This document shows, piece by piece, positions 10,756 through 19,949 of a stretch of DNA of 64,000 nt. Source of the DNA: Nocardia panacis (GTDB lineage Bacteria; Actinomycetota; Actinomycetes; Mycobacteriales; Mycobacteriaceae); NCBI RefSeq assembly GCF_003598715.1, contig NZ_QZFU01000015.1, positions 1 through 64,000 of the forward strand. Reading direction: 5' to 3'. The first letter of the stretch is position 1. Every line of letters begins with the position of its first letter. Position numbers and translations under genes: made by a program. The notes below the pieces were generated by a model that saw only the letters and a list, made by a program, of their open reading frames with translations, was not told the origin of the DNA and made no database searches.

Positions 10756-11226
10756 CTACGAGGCGATGGCGGATTCGGGGTCGGCGCGCGTCCCTGCGGC
10801 GGGCGGCGAGCCATTCTGCGCGGCGCAGACGACGCCCCGAGGTACAGCGCCCGGACCATCATAGGTATTCCGGCGGGTGATGGGCGCCGAGCACCGGGCC
10901 AGATCCGGGCCGATCGCGATGGCGCGCAGTTCCGGCTCGCGGCGGGCGGCGCCGTCGCGGGTGGTGAACTCGTGGATGTGCAGTCGGCCGTAGGCCACCA
11001 CCGGATCGCCCCGGCGCAACGAATCGTCGACGCCCGCGACGAGTCTGCGCCAGCATGCGACGTTGAGGAACAGGGCGCCTGCGTCCACCCACTCCCCCGT
11101 GCCGGAATCGAGGCGGCGGGAATTACTGGCCAACCGGAAGGTCAGCAGCTCATCGCCATTGCCCAGATCGCGCCGGACCGGCTGGCTGACGATATTGCCG
11201 ACGATCGTCACATTCGTCTCGTACAC
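10756..11226 (-). CDS. ssb: Second single-stranded DNA-binding protein (SsbB-type)
   Basis: A 156-residue SSB-family protein with an OB fold at residues 1-110 (YETNVTIVGNIVSQPVRRD, then FLNVACWRRLV). The C-terminus is Ala/Pro-rich and lacks the acidic DDDIPF-like tail by which the main bacterial SSB recruits partner proteins. It is therefore probably the paralogous SSB found next to ettA in mycobacteria (Rv2478c), not the replicative one. The start is GTG at 11226. The gene lies 62 bp upstream of ettA on the same strand, so they may share a transcript. Confidence 0.88.
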   Translation of the reverse strand: MYETNVTIVGNIVSQPVRRDLGNGDELLTFRLASNSRRLDSGTGEWVDAGALFLNVACWRRLVAGVDDSLRRGDPVVAYGRLHIHEFTTRDGAARREPELRAIAIGPDLARCSAPITRRNTYDGPGAVPRGVVCAAQNGSPPAAGTRADPESAIAS

Positions 11227-11358
11227 GGTTACACCCCTTCACCTTTCGACTGCTGCCCGTCCCATGTGGACCAGTCCAGCCTGCGGGATCCGCGGCCGGT
11301 CCGACCGAGTCGAATGGCGATTGGGGACAACTTCACCGGATGTGGACAACCACCGGGT

Positions 11359-13776
11359 TCAGCGATCGACGACGGCGGTCAACGGGAGATCCAGCACGCT
11401 CGCACCGACATGCAGGGTGAAGGCGCCCGGCTCGACCTGCCAACCGCCATCCCAATGCTCGAACGCCCTGGGACGCACCGAAATCCGCGCCGTGGCGGTC
11501 GTACCGGCAGCGGCCGTGACCGTCGCGAACCCGGCCAACCAGCGCACCGGACGCTCCACCGCCGACTCCGGTCGGGACAAATAGGCCTGAACGACCTGCT
11601 TGCCCGCACGAGCGCCGGTATTGCGCACCTCGACCCGCACCTCGACCGCCCCGTCCGCACCCAGTTCCACGACGAGTCCGCCGAATTCCCAACTCGTATA
11701 GCCCAGCCCGTGCCCGAACGGATAGGCGGGCGAGCGATCGGCCCGCAACCACGCCCGGTACCCGAGATGGATGCCCTCGTCGTAGCGGAGCACCCCGTCG
11801 ACCGGCGTGGTGGACAGCACCGGCACATCCGCCGCCGCGGCGGGCCAGCTCGTGGGCAACCTGCCGCCCGGTTCGCGCCGCCCGAGCAGCACATCGGCCA
11901 GCGCGTGCCCCAGTTCCTGTCCACCGAACCAGGACAGCAGCACCGCCGCGACCTCGTCGCGCCACGGCATGAGCACCGGCCCACCGGAATTCACCACGAC
12001 CACGGTGCGCGGATTGGCCGCCGCGACGGCGCGGACCAGCGCGTCCTGTTCACCGGGCAGCGAAAGGGTGACCCGGTCGAAACCCTCGCTCTCGGTGAGC
12101 GAGTCGGTGCCGACCACCACGACGGCGACCTCGGCCGCCCGCGCCATGGCCGCGGCATCCGCGAGTAGGTCGGCGGTATCCATGAGCGCCGCTTCGGTGC
12201 CCAGCGTGATGACCACCAAACCCATTGCCGCGCCCTCGGATTGGAGATCCTGGCGGACCCGCACGGCAATCGGGCCGCAGGCGAGCACCACCGGCACGGC
12301 GGCCACGCCCGGCGCGAACAACGCCGCGCCCAACACCTCCCCCGTCGCGACCAATTCGGTGTCGAGGACGATTTCTTCGTTCACTGTCATGATCGTGTGC
12401 CCAAGACCCGCGACGCCGAGGCGTACGGCCGCCGAATCATCCGGCCCCGGAAGGTAATTCGTCGTCAATTCGATGACCGCCGCACCCTGCGGCGCCTGCC
12501 CCATATAGACCAGTTGGGCCGCACGGCGATGTTCGCTGAGCAACTCCGCGCCCTCGGCGTCGAAGAAGCGGACGCGCAGACCCGGTTCCCCCGTCACCGG
12601 ATCGGAGATGACCGACAGCGGCAGCGGATGGATTCCGGTTTGCACCGGAACACCGGGGTGCACCGTGATCGATCCCTCGGGCAACGCGGCCCGCAGCCCC
12701 GCGACCGGGCTGATCACCTCCTCCGGCACCACGGTGGCGCTACCGCCGCCCTGGGTGCGTGGATACAGCGCCGCCTCGCCGATCACCGCGACGGATCCGG
12801 GACCCGCACTGGGCCAAGGCAATTCGCCCGCATTGCGCAGCAGCACCATACCCGCGGCCGCCACCTCGCGGGCGACGATCCTGCCGTCCTCCCGAATCTG
12901 CTGCCCCACCGCTACATTCGCGCCGAGCGCGCCGACCCGCCGGGCCAAGCACAGCAGCCGCAGCACCTTGGCGTCGATCACCGCCTCCGACACCGCGCCT
13001 TCCCGCACCGCCGCAACGAGTTTCGCACCCCATGGCCCGTCGGGACCGGGCATCACCAGATCCTGATCCGCGTTGGCCGCGGCCTCGGTGCTGCGCACCG
13101 CCGTCCAATCCGAGACCACCACACCGTCGAAACCCCATTCGGTGCGCAGCGGCGTTGTCAGCAGCGGATTCTCGGACATGGTGACACCGTGCACCGAGTT
13201 GTAGGCCGACATCACCAACCACGCGCCCGCCCGCACGGCCGCCTCGAACGGCGCGAGATACAGCTCGCGCAGCGCGCGCTCGCCGACCTCGACATCCACC
13301 GTGTAGCGCTCGGTCTCGGAATCGTTGGCCACGTAGTGTTTCGGTGTGGCGGCCACGCCATTGGCCTGTACCGCACGGATGTACGCGGCGGCCAGTTCGC
13401 CCGTGAGCAGCGGGTCCTCGGAGAATGCTTCGAAATGCCTGCCGCCCAACGGGCTTCGGTGCAGATTTATGGTGGGTCCGAGCACCACGTGCACACCTTT
13501 GCGGCGCGCCTCGGCCGCCGAGGCCGCGCCGTAGCGGGCGGCCAGTTGCAGATCCCAGGTGGCGGCCAGCGCGGTGGCCGAGGGCAGGTTCAGGGAGGGG
13601 TCGCGCTCGTCCCACACCGGTCCGCGCACCCCGGAAGGGCCGTCCGACAGTGTCATCGAGCGCAGTCCGACGGCGGGTTCGGCGACGGTGGACCAGAGGT
13701 CGGCTCCGGTGAGCAACCCGAGCTTCTGCTCCAGGGTGAGCGCGGCGAGCAGGGAATCGAATTCGGTCTCGGACAC
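11359..13776 (-). CDS. Beta-glucosidase, glycoside hydrolase family 3
   Basis: An 805-residue GH3 enzyme expected to release glucose from beta-glucosides. Residues 1-290 form the TIM-barrel domain, with KHYVANDSE (146-154) and the nucleophile motif GVVVSDW (Asp223). The sandwich domain follows. It is interrupted at about 380-530 by a PA14-like insertion (LRVRFFDAEGAEL). A C-terminal fibronectin III-like domain closes the protein (VRVEVRNTGARAGKQVVQAYL). There is no signal peptide, so it acts in the cytosol on imported sugars. The start is GTG at 13776. No sugar transporter lies nearby. Confidence in the family is high; the exact substrate is open. Confidence 0.92.
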   Translation of the reverse strand: MSETEFDSLLAALTLEQKLGLLTGADLWSTVAEPAVGLRSMTLSDGPSGVRGPVWDERDPSLNLPSATALAATWDLQLAARYGAASAAEARRKGVHVVLGPTINLHRSPLGGRHFEAFSEDPLLTGELAAAYIRAVQANGVAATPKHYVANDSETERYTVDVEVGERALRELYLAPFEAAVRAGAWLVMSAYNSVHGVTMSENPLLTTPLRTEWGFDGVVVSDWTAVRSTEAAANADQDLVMPGPDGPWGAKLVAAVREGAVSEAVIDAKVLRLLCLARRVGALGANVAVGQQIREDGRIVAREVAAAGMVLLRNAGELPWPSAGPGSVAVIGEAALYPRTQGGGSATVVPEEVISPVAGLRAALPEGSITVHPGVPVQTGIHPLPLSVISDPVTGEPGLRVRFFDAEGAELLSEHRRAAQLVYMGQAPQGAAVIELTTNYLPGPDDSAAVRLGVAGLGHTIMTVNEEIVLDTELVATGEVLGAALFAPGVAAVPVVLACGPIAVRVRQDLQSEGAAMGLVVITLGTEAALMDTADLLADAAAMARAAEVAVVVVGTDSLTESEGFDRVTLSLPGEQDALVRAVAAANPRTVVVVNSGGPVLMPWRDEVAAVLLSWFGGQELGHALADVLLGRREPGGRLPTSWPAAAADVPVLSTTPVDGVLRYDEGIHLGYRAWLRADRSPAYPFGHGLGYTSWEFGGLVVELGADGAVEVRVEVRNTGARAGKQVVQAYLSRPESAVERPVRWLAGFATVTAAAGTTATARISVRPRAFEHWDGGWQVEPGAFTLHVGASVLDLPLTAVVDR

Positions 13777-13843
13777 GGTGTCTCCTCGGCTTGTCGACTG
13801 TCCGCCAATCTACGCCCGGCAATCGCGCAGCGACCGAATGTCT

Positions 13844-14794
13844 TCAGCCGCCGAGTTCGGCATTCGCGCCGCAGAGCACGATGACCGGCCGCTCCCCCGC
13901 CGGTGGCGCGTAGACCCCGCTCTGCACGGCGGCCAGCGCCGCCGCGCCCGCCAATTCGACGACGATGCGGAACTCCCGCCACAGATAGTCCCGCGCCGCG
14001 GCGATGGCGTCATCGCTGACCAGCACCGATCGCACGCCGTAGCGGCGGGCCACATCCAGGGCGATATCGCCGATTCTGCTGGCCCACAGACCATCCGCCA
14101 CCAAACCGGACGCACCGACCTCGACCGGCCGGTCCGCCGACAGCGCGGCGCGCAGAATCGGCATCCCCTCCGGCTCCACCCCGATGACCTGCCTGCGCCG
14201 ACCCAGCGCGGCCGCGATACCGGCCATCAGTCCGCCGCCGCCGACGGCGACGAGGATCGGCGGACGGCCGCGCACCTGCTCCTCGAGTTCCAGCCCGACC
14301 ACGCCGACCCCCGCGACCACGGCGGGCAGGTCGAAGGCGTGCAGCGGCAAGGCATTTCGCTCGGCGGCCAGGTCGGTGGCGTAGCGGTGGGCCTCGGCGT
14401 AGGTGGTGCCGTGCCACAGCACCTCCGCGCCGTGCGACCACATGGCGGCCACTTTGGTGTGCGGTGCGGATTCGGGGACCACGACGGTGCACGATATGCC
14501 GAGCGCGGCGGCGGCCAAGGCGGCCGCGATGCCCGCGTTGCCGCCCGAGGCGATGATCACCCGGTCGGCGGCGGGATCGGCGGCGAGCATGGCGTTGAGA
14601 CTGCCGCGCACCTTGAAAGTGCCGCCGTGCTGCAGATATTCGAGTTTGAGCGTGACCGGGACCTGGCCGTTCGGCCCGTTGACACTGGTGTGGAAGACGG
14701 GGGTGGTGCGGATGCGGCCGGTGAGCCGTTTACGCGCCGCGCGCACATCCGCTCGGAGCACGCGGCGCTGCGATATGTCCTCGGCGCTGGTCAC
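13844..14794 (-). CDS. PLP-dependent threonine/serine dehydratase-like enzyme
   Basis: A 316-residue fold-type II PLP enzyme. The PLP lysine lies in GGTFKVRGSLNA (family form S-x-K-x-R-G). The phosphate-binding loop is the Gly-rich segment VAVGGGGLMAGIA, and ASGGNAGIA is the substrate loop. There is no C-terminal ACT domain, so it is a catabolic or racemase-like form, not biosynthetic IlvA. It might equally be a serine racemase or hydroxyaspartate dehydratase. The GTG start overlaps the last base of the copD-ctaG stop codon, so the two genes are translationally coupled, although their functions have no obvious link. Confidence 0.85.
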   Translation of the reverse strand: MTSAEDISQRRVLRADVRAARKRLTGRIRTTPVFHTSVNGPNGQVPVTLKLEYLQHGGTFKVRGSLNAMLAADPAADRVIIASGGNAGIAAALAAAALGISCTVVVPESAPHTKVAAMWSHGAEVLWHGTTYAEAHRYATDLAAERNALPLHAFDLPAVVAGVGVVGLELEEQVRGRPPILVAVGGGGLMAGIAAALGRRRQVIGVEPEGMPILRAALSADRPVEVGASGLVADGLWASRIGDIALDVARRYGVRSVLVSDDAIAAARDYLWREFRIVVELAGAAALAAVQSGVYAPPAGERPVIVLCGANAELGG

Positions 14795-16830
14795 TACTGC
14801 GCCCCGCGATCACGTTTGGCCAGTTCAGCGAACATGGCGTTGTGTGCGGCCAGGTCCGCGTCGTGATCGCGTTCGGCGGCGCGGTCGGTGCGCTGGGCCA
14901 GGCGCGCGTCGCTGCGCGACCACTGGATGAGCAGTGCCAGCATGACCACCACCAGCGGCACCTCGCCGCTGGCCCAGGCGATCGAGCCGCCGGTGCGCTG
15001 ATCGCCGAGCAGGTCACCGTGCCAGTCGAGTCCGAGGGCACCGAAGAACCAGCCGCCCATCACCGTGGTCATGCTCATGAGGGCGACGCCGAAGAAGGCG
15101 TGGAACGGCAGGGAGCCGAAGACCATGCCGAGTCTGGTCAGCGGTTCGACCCGCCGGGGTTTGGGGTCGATGCCGATGACGACCCAGTAGAAGAGGTATC
15201 CGCTGATCAGGAAGTGCAGATTCATCAGCAGGTGCGCGGCGTGGGCATTGACGAACTTGTCGTAGATACCGCCCATGTACAGCGCGTAGAAGCCGGCGAC
15301 GAAGATGACCGACGCCACGATGGGGTGGGTCAGCAGGCGCGAGACCGGATTGTGGACGAAGAGGAGGATCCACTCGCGCGGTCCCGGCACCCCGCCCCGA
15401 CCGGCCGGGGGTAGTGCGCGCAAGGCCAGCGTCACCACGCCGCCGAGCGCGAAGAGGATGGGCGCGAGCATCGACAGCGCCATGTGCTGGCCCATGTGCA
15501 CGCTGAACATCGCGGGCGCGTACCGCCCGACACCGGAGGATGTGCCGAACAGCAGCACCGCGCATCCTGACAGCCAGGCGATGGTCCGACCCACGGGCCA
15601 GGCGTCCCCGCGCGCCCGCAGTCGGCGCACGCCGAGCAGGTACAGCACCGCGAGCACGATCGCCGCCGTGCCGAAGATCAGGTCGAAACGCCAGTCGAAC
15701 AGAATGCGGCCGAGGGTGGGCGGGCCTGCCAGGTCGTAGCCGATCTCCACCTCGATGGGGGACGGAATCTTCTCGGGAGGCGGTGGCGGAGTGCGGCCGA
15801 GGCCGGTCGCGAGTCCCATGGTGGCCGCGAAGATGAGCACCTCGACGCCGCCGAAGCGAATAAGCGCGCCCGCGGCGCGCGGGTTGGCCTTCAACGCCGG
15901 GATCGAGGCGCGCCGCTGCTGGAATCCGATGAGGCCGAGCACGATCAGCGCGGCGGCCTTGGCCAGCACCAATCGCCCGTAGGTGGTGGTGAACAGTTCG
16001 CCCGCGGGGACGCGCACCCAGGCGTTGATCACGCCGCTGGCGGCGATGACCGCGAAGGCGATGGCGGCCAGGAAGGAGAAGCGGGTGGCGGCGACGTCGA
16101 TGTGCGCGCCGCCGCGCCGGGCGTGGGCGAGTACGGCGAACAGCCCGCCGACCCAGACCGCCGCCGAAACCAGGTGCAGGATCAGACTATTGGTGGCCAG
16201 GTCGTGCGAGCCGCCGGAGGAGGAATGTCCGGTCAGCGCCAGGGGCATCATGGTCACCAGCGCGGCCCCGAACAGCGGCGGCGTCCAGCCCCAGCGCAGC
16301 GCCAGCCGAGCGCCGACCGCGACGATCAGCGCGAAAAACACCGTGGTGCGCCAGGCTTCGGCCAGGGCGACCTGGTTCACCGCCCGCCAGAGCTCCTCCG
16401 GGCGCAGGATCTTGCCGACCGGTCTGCCCGTGGTGTCGGAGACGGTCAGCGGGACGAGCAGTGCGGCACAGAATGCCCACAGCAGGGCGGTATTGCTTGC
16501 GCGCCGCAAGGCGCGGTAGCCGCCGGTGTCGAGCAGGCCATTGGTTTGGGGCGGGGTGAGGAAGGCGGCGAACAGCAGTGAGCCGACTGTCATCGCGCCT
16601 GCCAGGTTGGCCAGGGCGCGCACGGCGGGCAGTCCGTAGGTGGTCAGCGGGCCGGGATCGGGTATGCCGAGCAGGCTCAGCGCCTGCGCCGCCGAGAGTC
16701 CGACGACCAGCGCGGCCACCACGGCGGCGATCGCCAGACCCAGCACCGACAGCACCGCGAATCCCGCCGCGGATCCGGACCGCGCCGCTTCGACATCCTG
16801 TTCCGCTGGCGGGTCCTGCGCTGACGACAT
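14794..16830 (-). CDS. CopD copper-import domain fused to CtaG-type cytochrome oxidase assembly domain
   Basis: A 678-residue integral membrane protein with about 14-15 helices. The N-terminal half, residues about 20-370, is CopD-like (copper uptake): SLLFAAFLTPP, GHSSSGGSHDLATNS, HLVSAAVWVGGLFAVLAH. The C-terminal half, about 390-640, is caa3_CtaG-like (MFSVHMGQHMALSMLAP, then AHLLMNLHFLISGYLFYW) with paired His that suggest metal handling. It probably supplies copper to cytochrome c oxidase. Fusions of this kind are normal in mycobacteria (Rv0102-like). The ATG start at 16830 follows a short acidic leader. Confidence 0.9.
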   Translation of the reverse strand: MSSAQDPPAEQDVEAARSGSAAGFAVLSVLGLAIAAVVAALVVGLSAAQALSLLGIPDPGPLTTYGLPAVRALANLAGAMTVGSLLFAAFLTPPQTNGLLDTGGYRALRRASNTALLWAFCAALLVPLTVSDTTGRPVGKILRPEELWRAVNQVALAEAWRTTVFFALIVAVGARLALRWGWTPPLFGAALVTMMPLALTGHSSSGGSHDLATNSLILHLVSAAVWVGGLFAVLAHARRGGAHIDVAATRFSFLAAIAFAVIAASGVINAWVRVPAGELFTTTYGRLVLAKAAALIVLGLIGFQQRRASIPALKANPRAAGALIRFGGVEVLIFAATMGLATGLGRTPPPPPEKIPSPIEVEIGYDLAGPPTLGRILFDWRFDLIFGTAAIVLAVLYLLGVRRLRARGDAWPVGRTIAWLSGCAVLLFGTSSGVGRYAPAMFSVHMGQHMALSMLAPILFALGGVVTLALRALPPAGRGGVPGPREWILLFVHNPVSRLLTHPIVASVIFVAGFYALYMGGIYDKFVNAHAAHLLMNLHFLISGYLFYWVVIGIDPKPRRVEPLTRLGMVFGSLPFHAFFGVALMSMTTVMGGWFFGALGLDWHGDLLGDQRTGGSIAWASGEVPLVVVMLALLIQWSRSDARLAQRTDRAAERDHDADLAAHNAMFAELAKRDRGAQ

Positions 16831-16972
16831 GGCTTCGAGCCTAGTTCGGGCATTAATCCATGGCCCGTCCGGGCTTGGGCGACTAGGCTGGTTTCCGTTC
16901 GTGGCCCGACGGAGGCCCGCAAGGTGGCTGGAATGTTGCTGACGCTGAGAAACTGACGATCTGGACGGTCGC

Positions 16973-16978
16973 TATAAT
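16973..16978 (+). promoter_or_regulatory. Consensus -10 element before tRNA-Arg
   Basis: A perfect TATAAT, 48 nt before the first base of the mature tRNA, in a GC-rich setting. CTGACG at 16953-16958 is a weak -35 candidate at short spacing. It is likely to drive the tRNA gene. Confidence 0.55.
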
Positions 16979-17025
16979 TGCGCTGCTGGACAGCGCGGCC
17001 GTTCTCGGTCAAGGTGGAACGCGTT

Positions 17026-17099
17026 GCCTCCGTAGCTCAGTTGGATAGAGCAAGGGCCTTCTAATCCCTAGGTCGCAGGTTCGATTCCTGCCGGGGGCA
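17026..17099 (+). tRNA. tRNA-Arg (anticodon TCT)
   Basis: A 74-nt cloverleaf. The acceptor arms GCCTCCG and CGGGGGC pair, with one T-G wobble. The D arm is GCTC/GAGC. The anticodon loop CTTCTAA reads TCT. The T arm is GCAGG-TTCGATT-CCTGC, followed by discriminator A. No CCA is encoded. The base of the anticodon stem has a C-T mismatch. Confidence 0.93.
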
Positions 17100-17112
17100 C
17101 TCCACTCGTAGG

Positions 17113-17160
17113 CGAGCCATGCTCGCGGGGGGCGCTCGCAGGCTCGTTTCGTCATTTTTT
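17113..17160 (+). terminator. Probable terminator after tRNA-Arg
   Basis: CGAGCC at 17113-17118 pairs with GGCTCG at 17141-17146, and shorter stems can form inside. A T-rich run, TTTCGTCATTTTTT, follows and ends in six T at 17160. The placement, 13 nt past the tRNA, fits a tRNA terminator. Confidence 0.6.
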
Positions 17161-17250
17161 GTGGGGGTGCAACCCCCACGCCCCGCCCGGCGGGCTTTGC
17201 CCCCGGACCCCCAAGGGGGTGGTGGCGGCGGTGCTGGGACGTGCGGTTCG
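17161..17250. repeat. Cluster of short perfect palindromes
   Basis: GTGGGGGT-GCA-ACCCCCAC at 17161-17179 and CCCCC-AA-GGGGG at 17208-17219 are perfect hairpins, with a G/C palindrome between them. They lie between the tRNA terminator and the tandem repeat. This resembles recurrent intergenic palindromic elements of high-GC actinobacteria, but I could not test copy number. Confidence 0.5.
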
Positions 17251-17394
17251 GGGGCTGTCCTGTTGCGGTTCGGGGGTTCCGGGGCTGACCTGTTGCGGTT
17301 CGGGGATTCGGGGGCTGACCTGTTGCGGTTCGGGGGTTCCGGGGCTGACCTGTTGCGGTTCGGGGATTCCGGGGCTGACCTGTTGCGGTTCGGT
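17251..17394. repeat. 30-bp tandem repeat, 4.8 copies
   Basis: Units start at 17251, 17281, 17311, 17341 and 17371 (the last partial). Each begins GGGGCTGACCTGTTGCGGTT, except the first, which has GTC for GAC, and ends CGGGGATTCC or CGGGGGTTCC. Unit length is exactly 30. The rest of 17395-17711 is G/T-rich with no credible gene. The units are contiguous with no spacers, so this is not a CRISPR array. Confidence 0.9.
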
Positions 17395-17711
17395 TCGGGC
17401 TTGTCGTGAGTGGTCTGGGTGGGCGACGGGGGTGGCCGGGCGGGGGGATTTGTTGGGGGATCTCGTCTCAGTTCTGTGTGCGCCTCTAGTGGGGGGTTTC
17501 GGACGGTCGCAATGTTGGCCGGGCGGTTGCTGATTGATACCGGTGCGGGGGTTGTTCAAACGTGATTTCTGCCACCCCTGTGGGCTGTTGGGGTGAGTTG
17601 CCGTGGTCACGGCGGGGTGGGGGCGGCTATGAGAATTTCCCACTGTGGGCATAGCGGGTTGCGCACCTAACATTGACCGGCGTCTTTCCGGCTCAGCTCT
17701 CGACATCAGGA

Positions 17712-18476
17712 ATGGAACCCGACTTGCCCGAATCCCGATCCGGAGCCGAGAAGCTGACCGCGGCGCTGCAGCGGGCCGCGGACAGTCTTTTCGACTTCGA
17801 AATCGCCGTCGGGACCGAGGAGATCGCATTGACCCTGGCCGTTCCGTGCCCGAATCCGGCGCTGCTGCCGCGACTGAGTGAGCAGGCGTGCTGTTTGACC
17901 ATCGCCGTCGCGTCGTGGCTGTTCGGGCCGAAGGCCGAGCCGGAGCGGATCGAATTCGCTTACCCGCCACCGGCGCATGCCGGGTCCTGTGCCGAATTCT
18001 TCTGCTGCCCGGTGCGGTTCGACGCGCAGGCGACCAGCGTGCACTTCCACAAGACGGCCCTCACCCTGCCCAGTGCCGGGCGGGTACGGCGATCCAGGAT
18101 CGACCAGCCACGAACCGATATCGCGCCCGAGGTGGAACAGGTGCTCCGAGACCGTATTTGGGAACCCACCACCCAGGCCGCCGTCGCCAAGCGGCTCATG
18201 ATGAGCGAGCGCACCCTGCATCGCAGGCTGGCCGAGGGCGGTCAGCGCTTCGGCGAGATCCGCGACCGGGTGCGCTTGGAGCGCGCCAACGTCCTGCTGC
18301 GCACCTCGAGCCTGTCGATCAGCGCCATCGCGGGCGAGGTCGGCTTCACCGATGCCAGGGAATTCCGCCGCGCCTACCTGCGCTGGACCGGGAGCACACC
18401 GAGCGCGGCCCGCGCGGCCTCACCATGGCGACCCGAAGGGCCGGAGGATCATCTGCCACCCACCGGCGCGCACTGA
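17712..18476 (+). CDS. AraC-family transcriptional regulator
   Basis: A 254-residue regulator. The C-terminal 100 residues are the double HTH of the AraC family: VAKRLMMSERTLHRRLAEGG and the second helix pair ISAIAGEVGFTDAREFRRAYLRWTG. The N-terminal part, residues about 15-140, resembles the arabinose_bd/OruR-type sensor region (EFFCCPVRFDAQATSVHF). I chose the ATG at 17712; a TTG at 17673 is upstream. The gene stands alone and overlaps the end of the convergent gene at 18449 by 28 nt. Target and ligand are unknown. Confidence 0.85.
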   Translation: MEPDLPESRSGAEKLTAALQRAADSLFDFEIAVGTEEIALTLAVPCPNPALLPRLSEQACCLTIAVASWLFGPKAEPERIEFAYPPPAHAGSCAEFFCCPVRFDAQATSVHFHKTALTLPSAGRVRRSRIDQPRTDIAPEVEQVLRDRIWEPTTQAAVAKRLMMSERTLHRRLAEGGQRFGEIRDRVRLERANVLLRTSSLSISAIAGEVGFTDAREFRRAYLRWTGSTPSAARAASPWRPEGPEDHLPPTGAH

Positions 18477-18889
18477 AACGCGGGCGACTGTCCCGCGGCA
18501 CGGCGGGCCGCCTCCGCTCCCCACATCCGAAAGGTGCGGCGACACAGCGCGAGCACCTGCTCCGCATCGATGGTCCGCTCCCCGGTTTCGGCATTGTCGT
18601 AGATCGCGTTGATCCGGGCGTAGATCTCGAAGATCGGCCCTTCGCCGCGCAGATAGTAACTGCGCGCATCCTCGGTTTCGCGAATGAACTCCTCGCGCGA
18701 CATCTCGGCGAAATCCATATCCGAACCGGAACGCAATACCTTGCCGATATCCTCGAATGACGCGGACTCGAAGAATCCGGTGCGGATATTCAATTTCTCC
18801 CCCACCGGCATGCCCGAGCCGGATTCCGTCAGTCGCATCGTCCCATTATAGAAACGATAGTATGCCGGAGATTTCTCGAGCCAGGCCAT
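18449..18889 (-). CDS. Hypothetical protein, possible immunity partner of the RelA/SpoT-domain protein
   Basis: A 146-residue soluble protein beginning MAWLEKSPAYYRFYNGTMRL. It has no signal peptide or recognised domain; the middle is acidic (FAEMSREEFIRETEDARS). It lies 52 bp after the RelA/SpoT-domain gene on the same strand, in the position normally held by an immunity or antitoxin gene behind a polymorphic toxin. That role is inference from position only. The start at 18889 was preferred over upstream codons because the extension to 18985 has poor codon bias. The flanking sequence is visibly richer in A/T than its surroundings. Confidence 0.6.
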   Translation of the reverse strand: MAWLEKSPAYYRFYNGTMRLTESGSGMPVGEKLNIRTGFFESASFEDIGKVLRSGSDMDFAEMSREEFIRETEDARSYYLRGEGPIFEIYARINAIYDNAETGERTIDAEQVLALCRRTFRMWGAEAARRAAGQSPAFQCAPVGGR

Positions 18890-18941
18890 GCGACAATCCC
18901 TTCCGGAAACCCATATCAATACGATACATTGCTTCGACAGG

Positions 18942-19949
18942 CTAGGATCCGACCTTCGACGAACCGTCGGAATCGGCCGGACCATCGGGCAGCCCCAGCA
19001 CCGTGGCCTGCCAGAACAACCCGTTGAGATATCTGCGCACCTCGATATTCAGGGCCGCCTCGCGTGGACTCAGCTCGCGATTCTCACGGCGGGCCAACGT
19101 TTCGAAATCCCGCTGCACCTCGTACAGCGCGTGCTCATATCGCACCACCGCTTCGATACGCCGCAGATGCAGGCAGAGTTCCGCGATATGACCATTGGGC
19201 ATTCGGAGATTGAGCAATACATCCCGATAGCCCGAAGCCTGCGGGCAGTCGAATCTGTCCTTGATATAGACGATCTCGACGCGCGTGTCGTCGGCAATAC
19301 ATGCCAGGGCGCGATAGACCTCGTCGACCCGATCGAACACTATCCGCGCGCCGACCAGATCCACCAGCCGAGACACATCCCCTCGGTATTCACCGATCTT
19401 TTCCCACGCACGTTCGCGATCCTTCGGCTGGGTGCGCCAATGCGCCGCGCCGCCGGTCTGTCCGGCGATCTCCCCGGCGAGTTCGTTCAGCGCACGCTGC
19501 GTCTCGGGCCAGGCCGCATACTGCCGATCCAGGAACTCGCGCTGATACGCGCCGTCGTGGTGCCTGCTCGCATCGAATCCGGGCTGGAGCCGATCCCGTG
19601 GACGGATCTGCCGCACCCGGTCGCGGACCTGCCGCGAGATCGCCCGCTGCTCGGGGGTCAGCGGTGTCGCCATGCCACGCACCGGATCCGCGAGCACCGC
19701 CTCCGCGCCGCGCTCGGCGACCGTCCGCACCGCTGCGGCGAGTATGCGCACCGCTTCCGGATGCCGCATAAGGGAATTCAGCTTCCTCGGCAACTCGCGG
19801 CAGGAGTGCTCCAGGTCGGGATGGTCACTCAGCAGCCGGGCCAGCACCGGATGGCGCGCCACCGACTCGCGCGCCGCTGCCGGGATCAGTGCTCGAAAGT
19901 GCCCTGTTCCGGCCGGATTCCGTCCACGCGGCTCTGCCACTTGGCCCAC
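18942..19949 (-). CDS. RelA/SpoT-like nucleotidyltransferase-domain protein, toxin-like, probably 5'-disrupted
   Basis: A frame of 335 residues. The C-terminal 150 residues resemble the alarmone-synthetase fold. RTQPKDRERAWEKI fits the ATP-binding helix, DLVGARIVF the metal-binding Asp strand, KDRFDCPQASGYRDVLLNL the conserved P-x-x-S-G-Y-R loop, and AELCLHLRRIEA with YEHALYEV the closing Glu and helix. The upstream HPVLARLLSDHPDLEHSCREL region looks like the linker of actinobacterial polymorphic toxins. The nominal GTG start at 19949 lies in a stretch with poor codon bias. Good codon use begins near 19890 in this frame and runs upstream in another frame (19886-20014), so one base has probably been lost. 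It could be a toxSAS-type toxin that makes (p)ppGpp or (p)ppApp, or a pseudogene. Confidence 0.65.
   Translation of the reverse strand: MGQVAEPRGRNPAGTGHFRALIPAAARESVARHPVLARLLSDHPDLEHSCRELPRKLNSLMRHPEAVRILAAAVRTVAERGAEAVLADPVRGMATPLTPEQRAISRQVRDRVRQIRPRDRLQPGFDASRHHDGAYQREFLDRQYAAWPETQRALNELAGEIAGQTGGAAHWRTQPKDRERAWEKIGEYRGDVSRLVDLVGARIVFDRVDEVYRALACIADDTRVEIVYIKDRFDCPQASGYRDVLLNLRMPNGHIAELCLHLRRIEAVVRYEHALYEVQRDFETLARRENRELSPREAALNIEVRRYLNGLFWQATVLGLPDGPADSDGSSKVGS

Noticed and set aside
17251..17394. CRISPR-like array
   Set aside because: The 30-bp units touch each other without spacers and no cas genes are present.
17152..17970. Open frame with PEPQQVSPGT repeats on the minus strand
   Set aside because: The ten-residue periodicity comes only from the 30-bp DNA repeat. 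The rest of the frame is low-complexity and overlaps the AraC gene.
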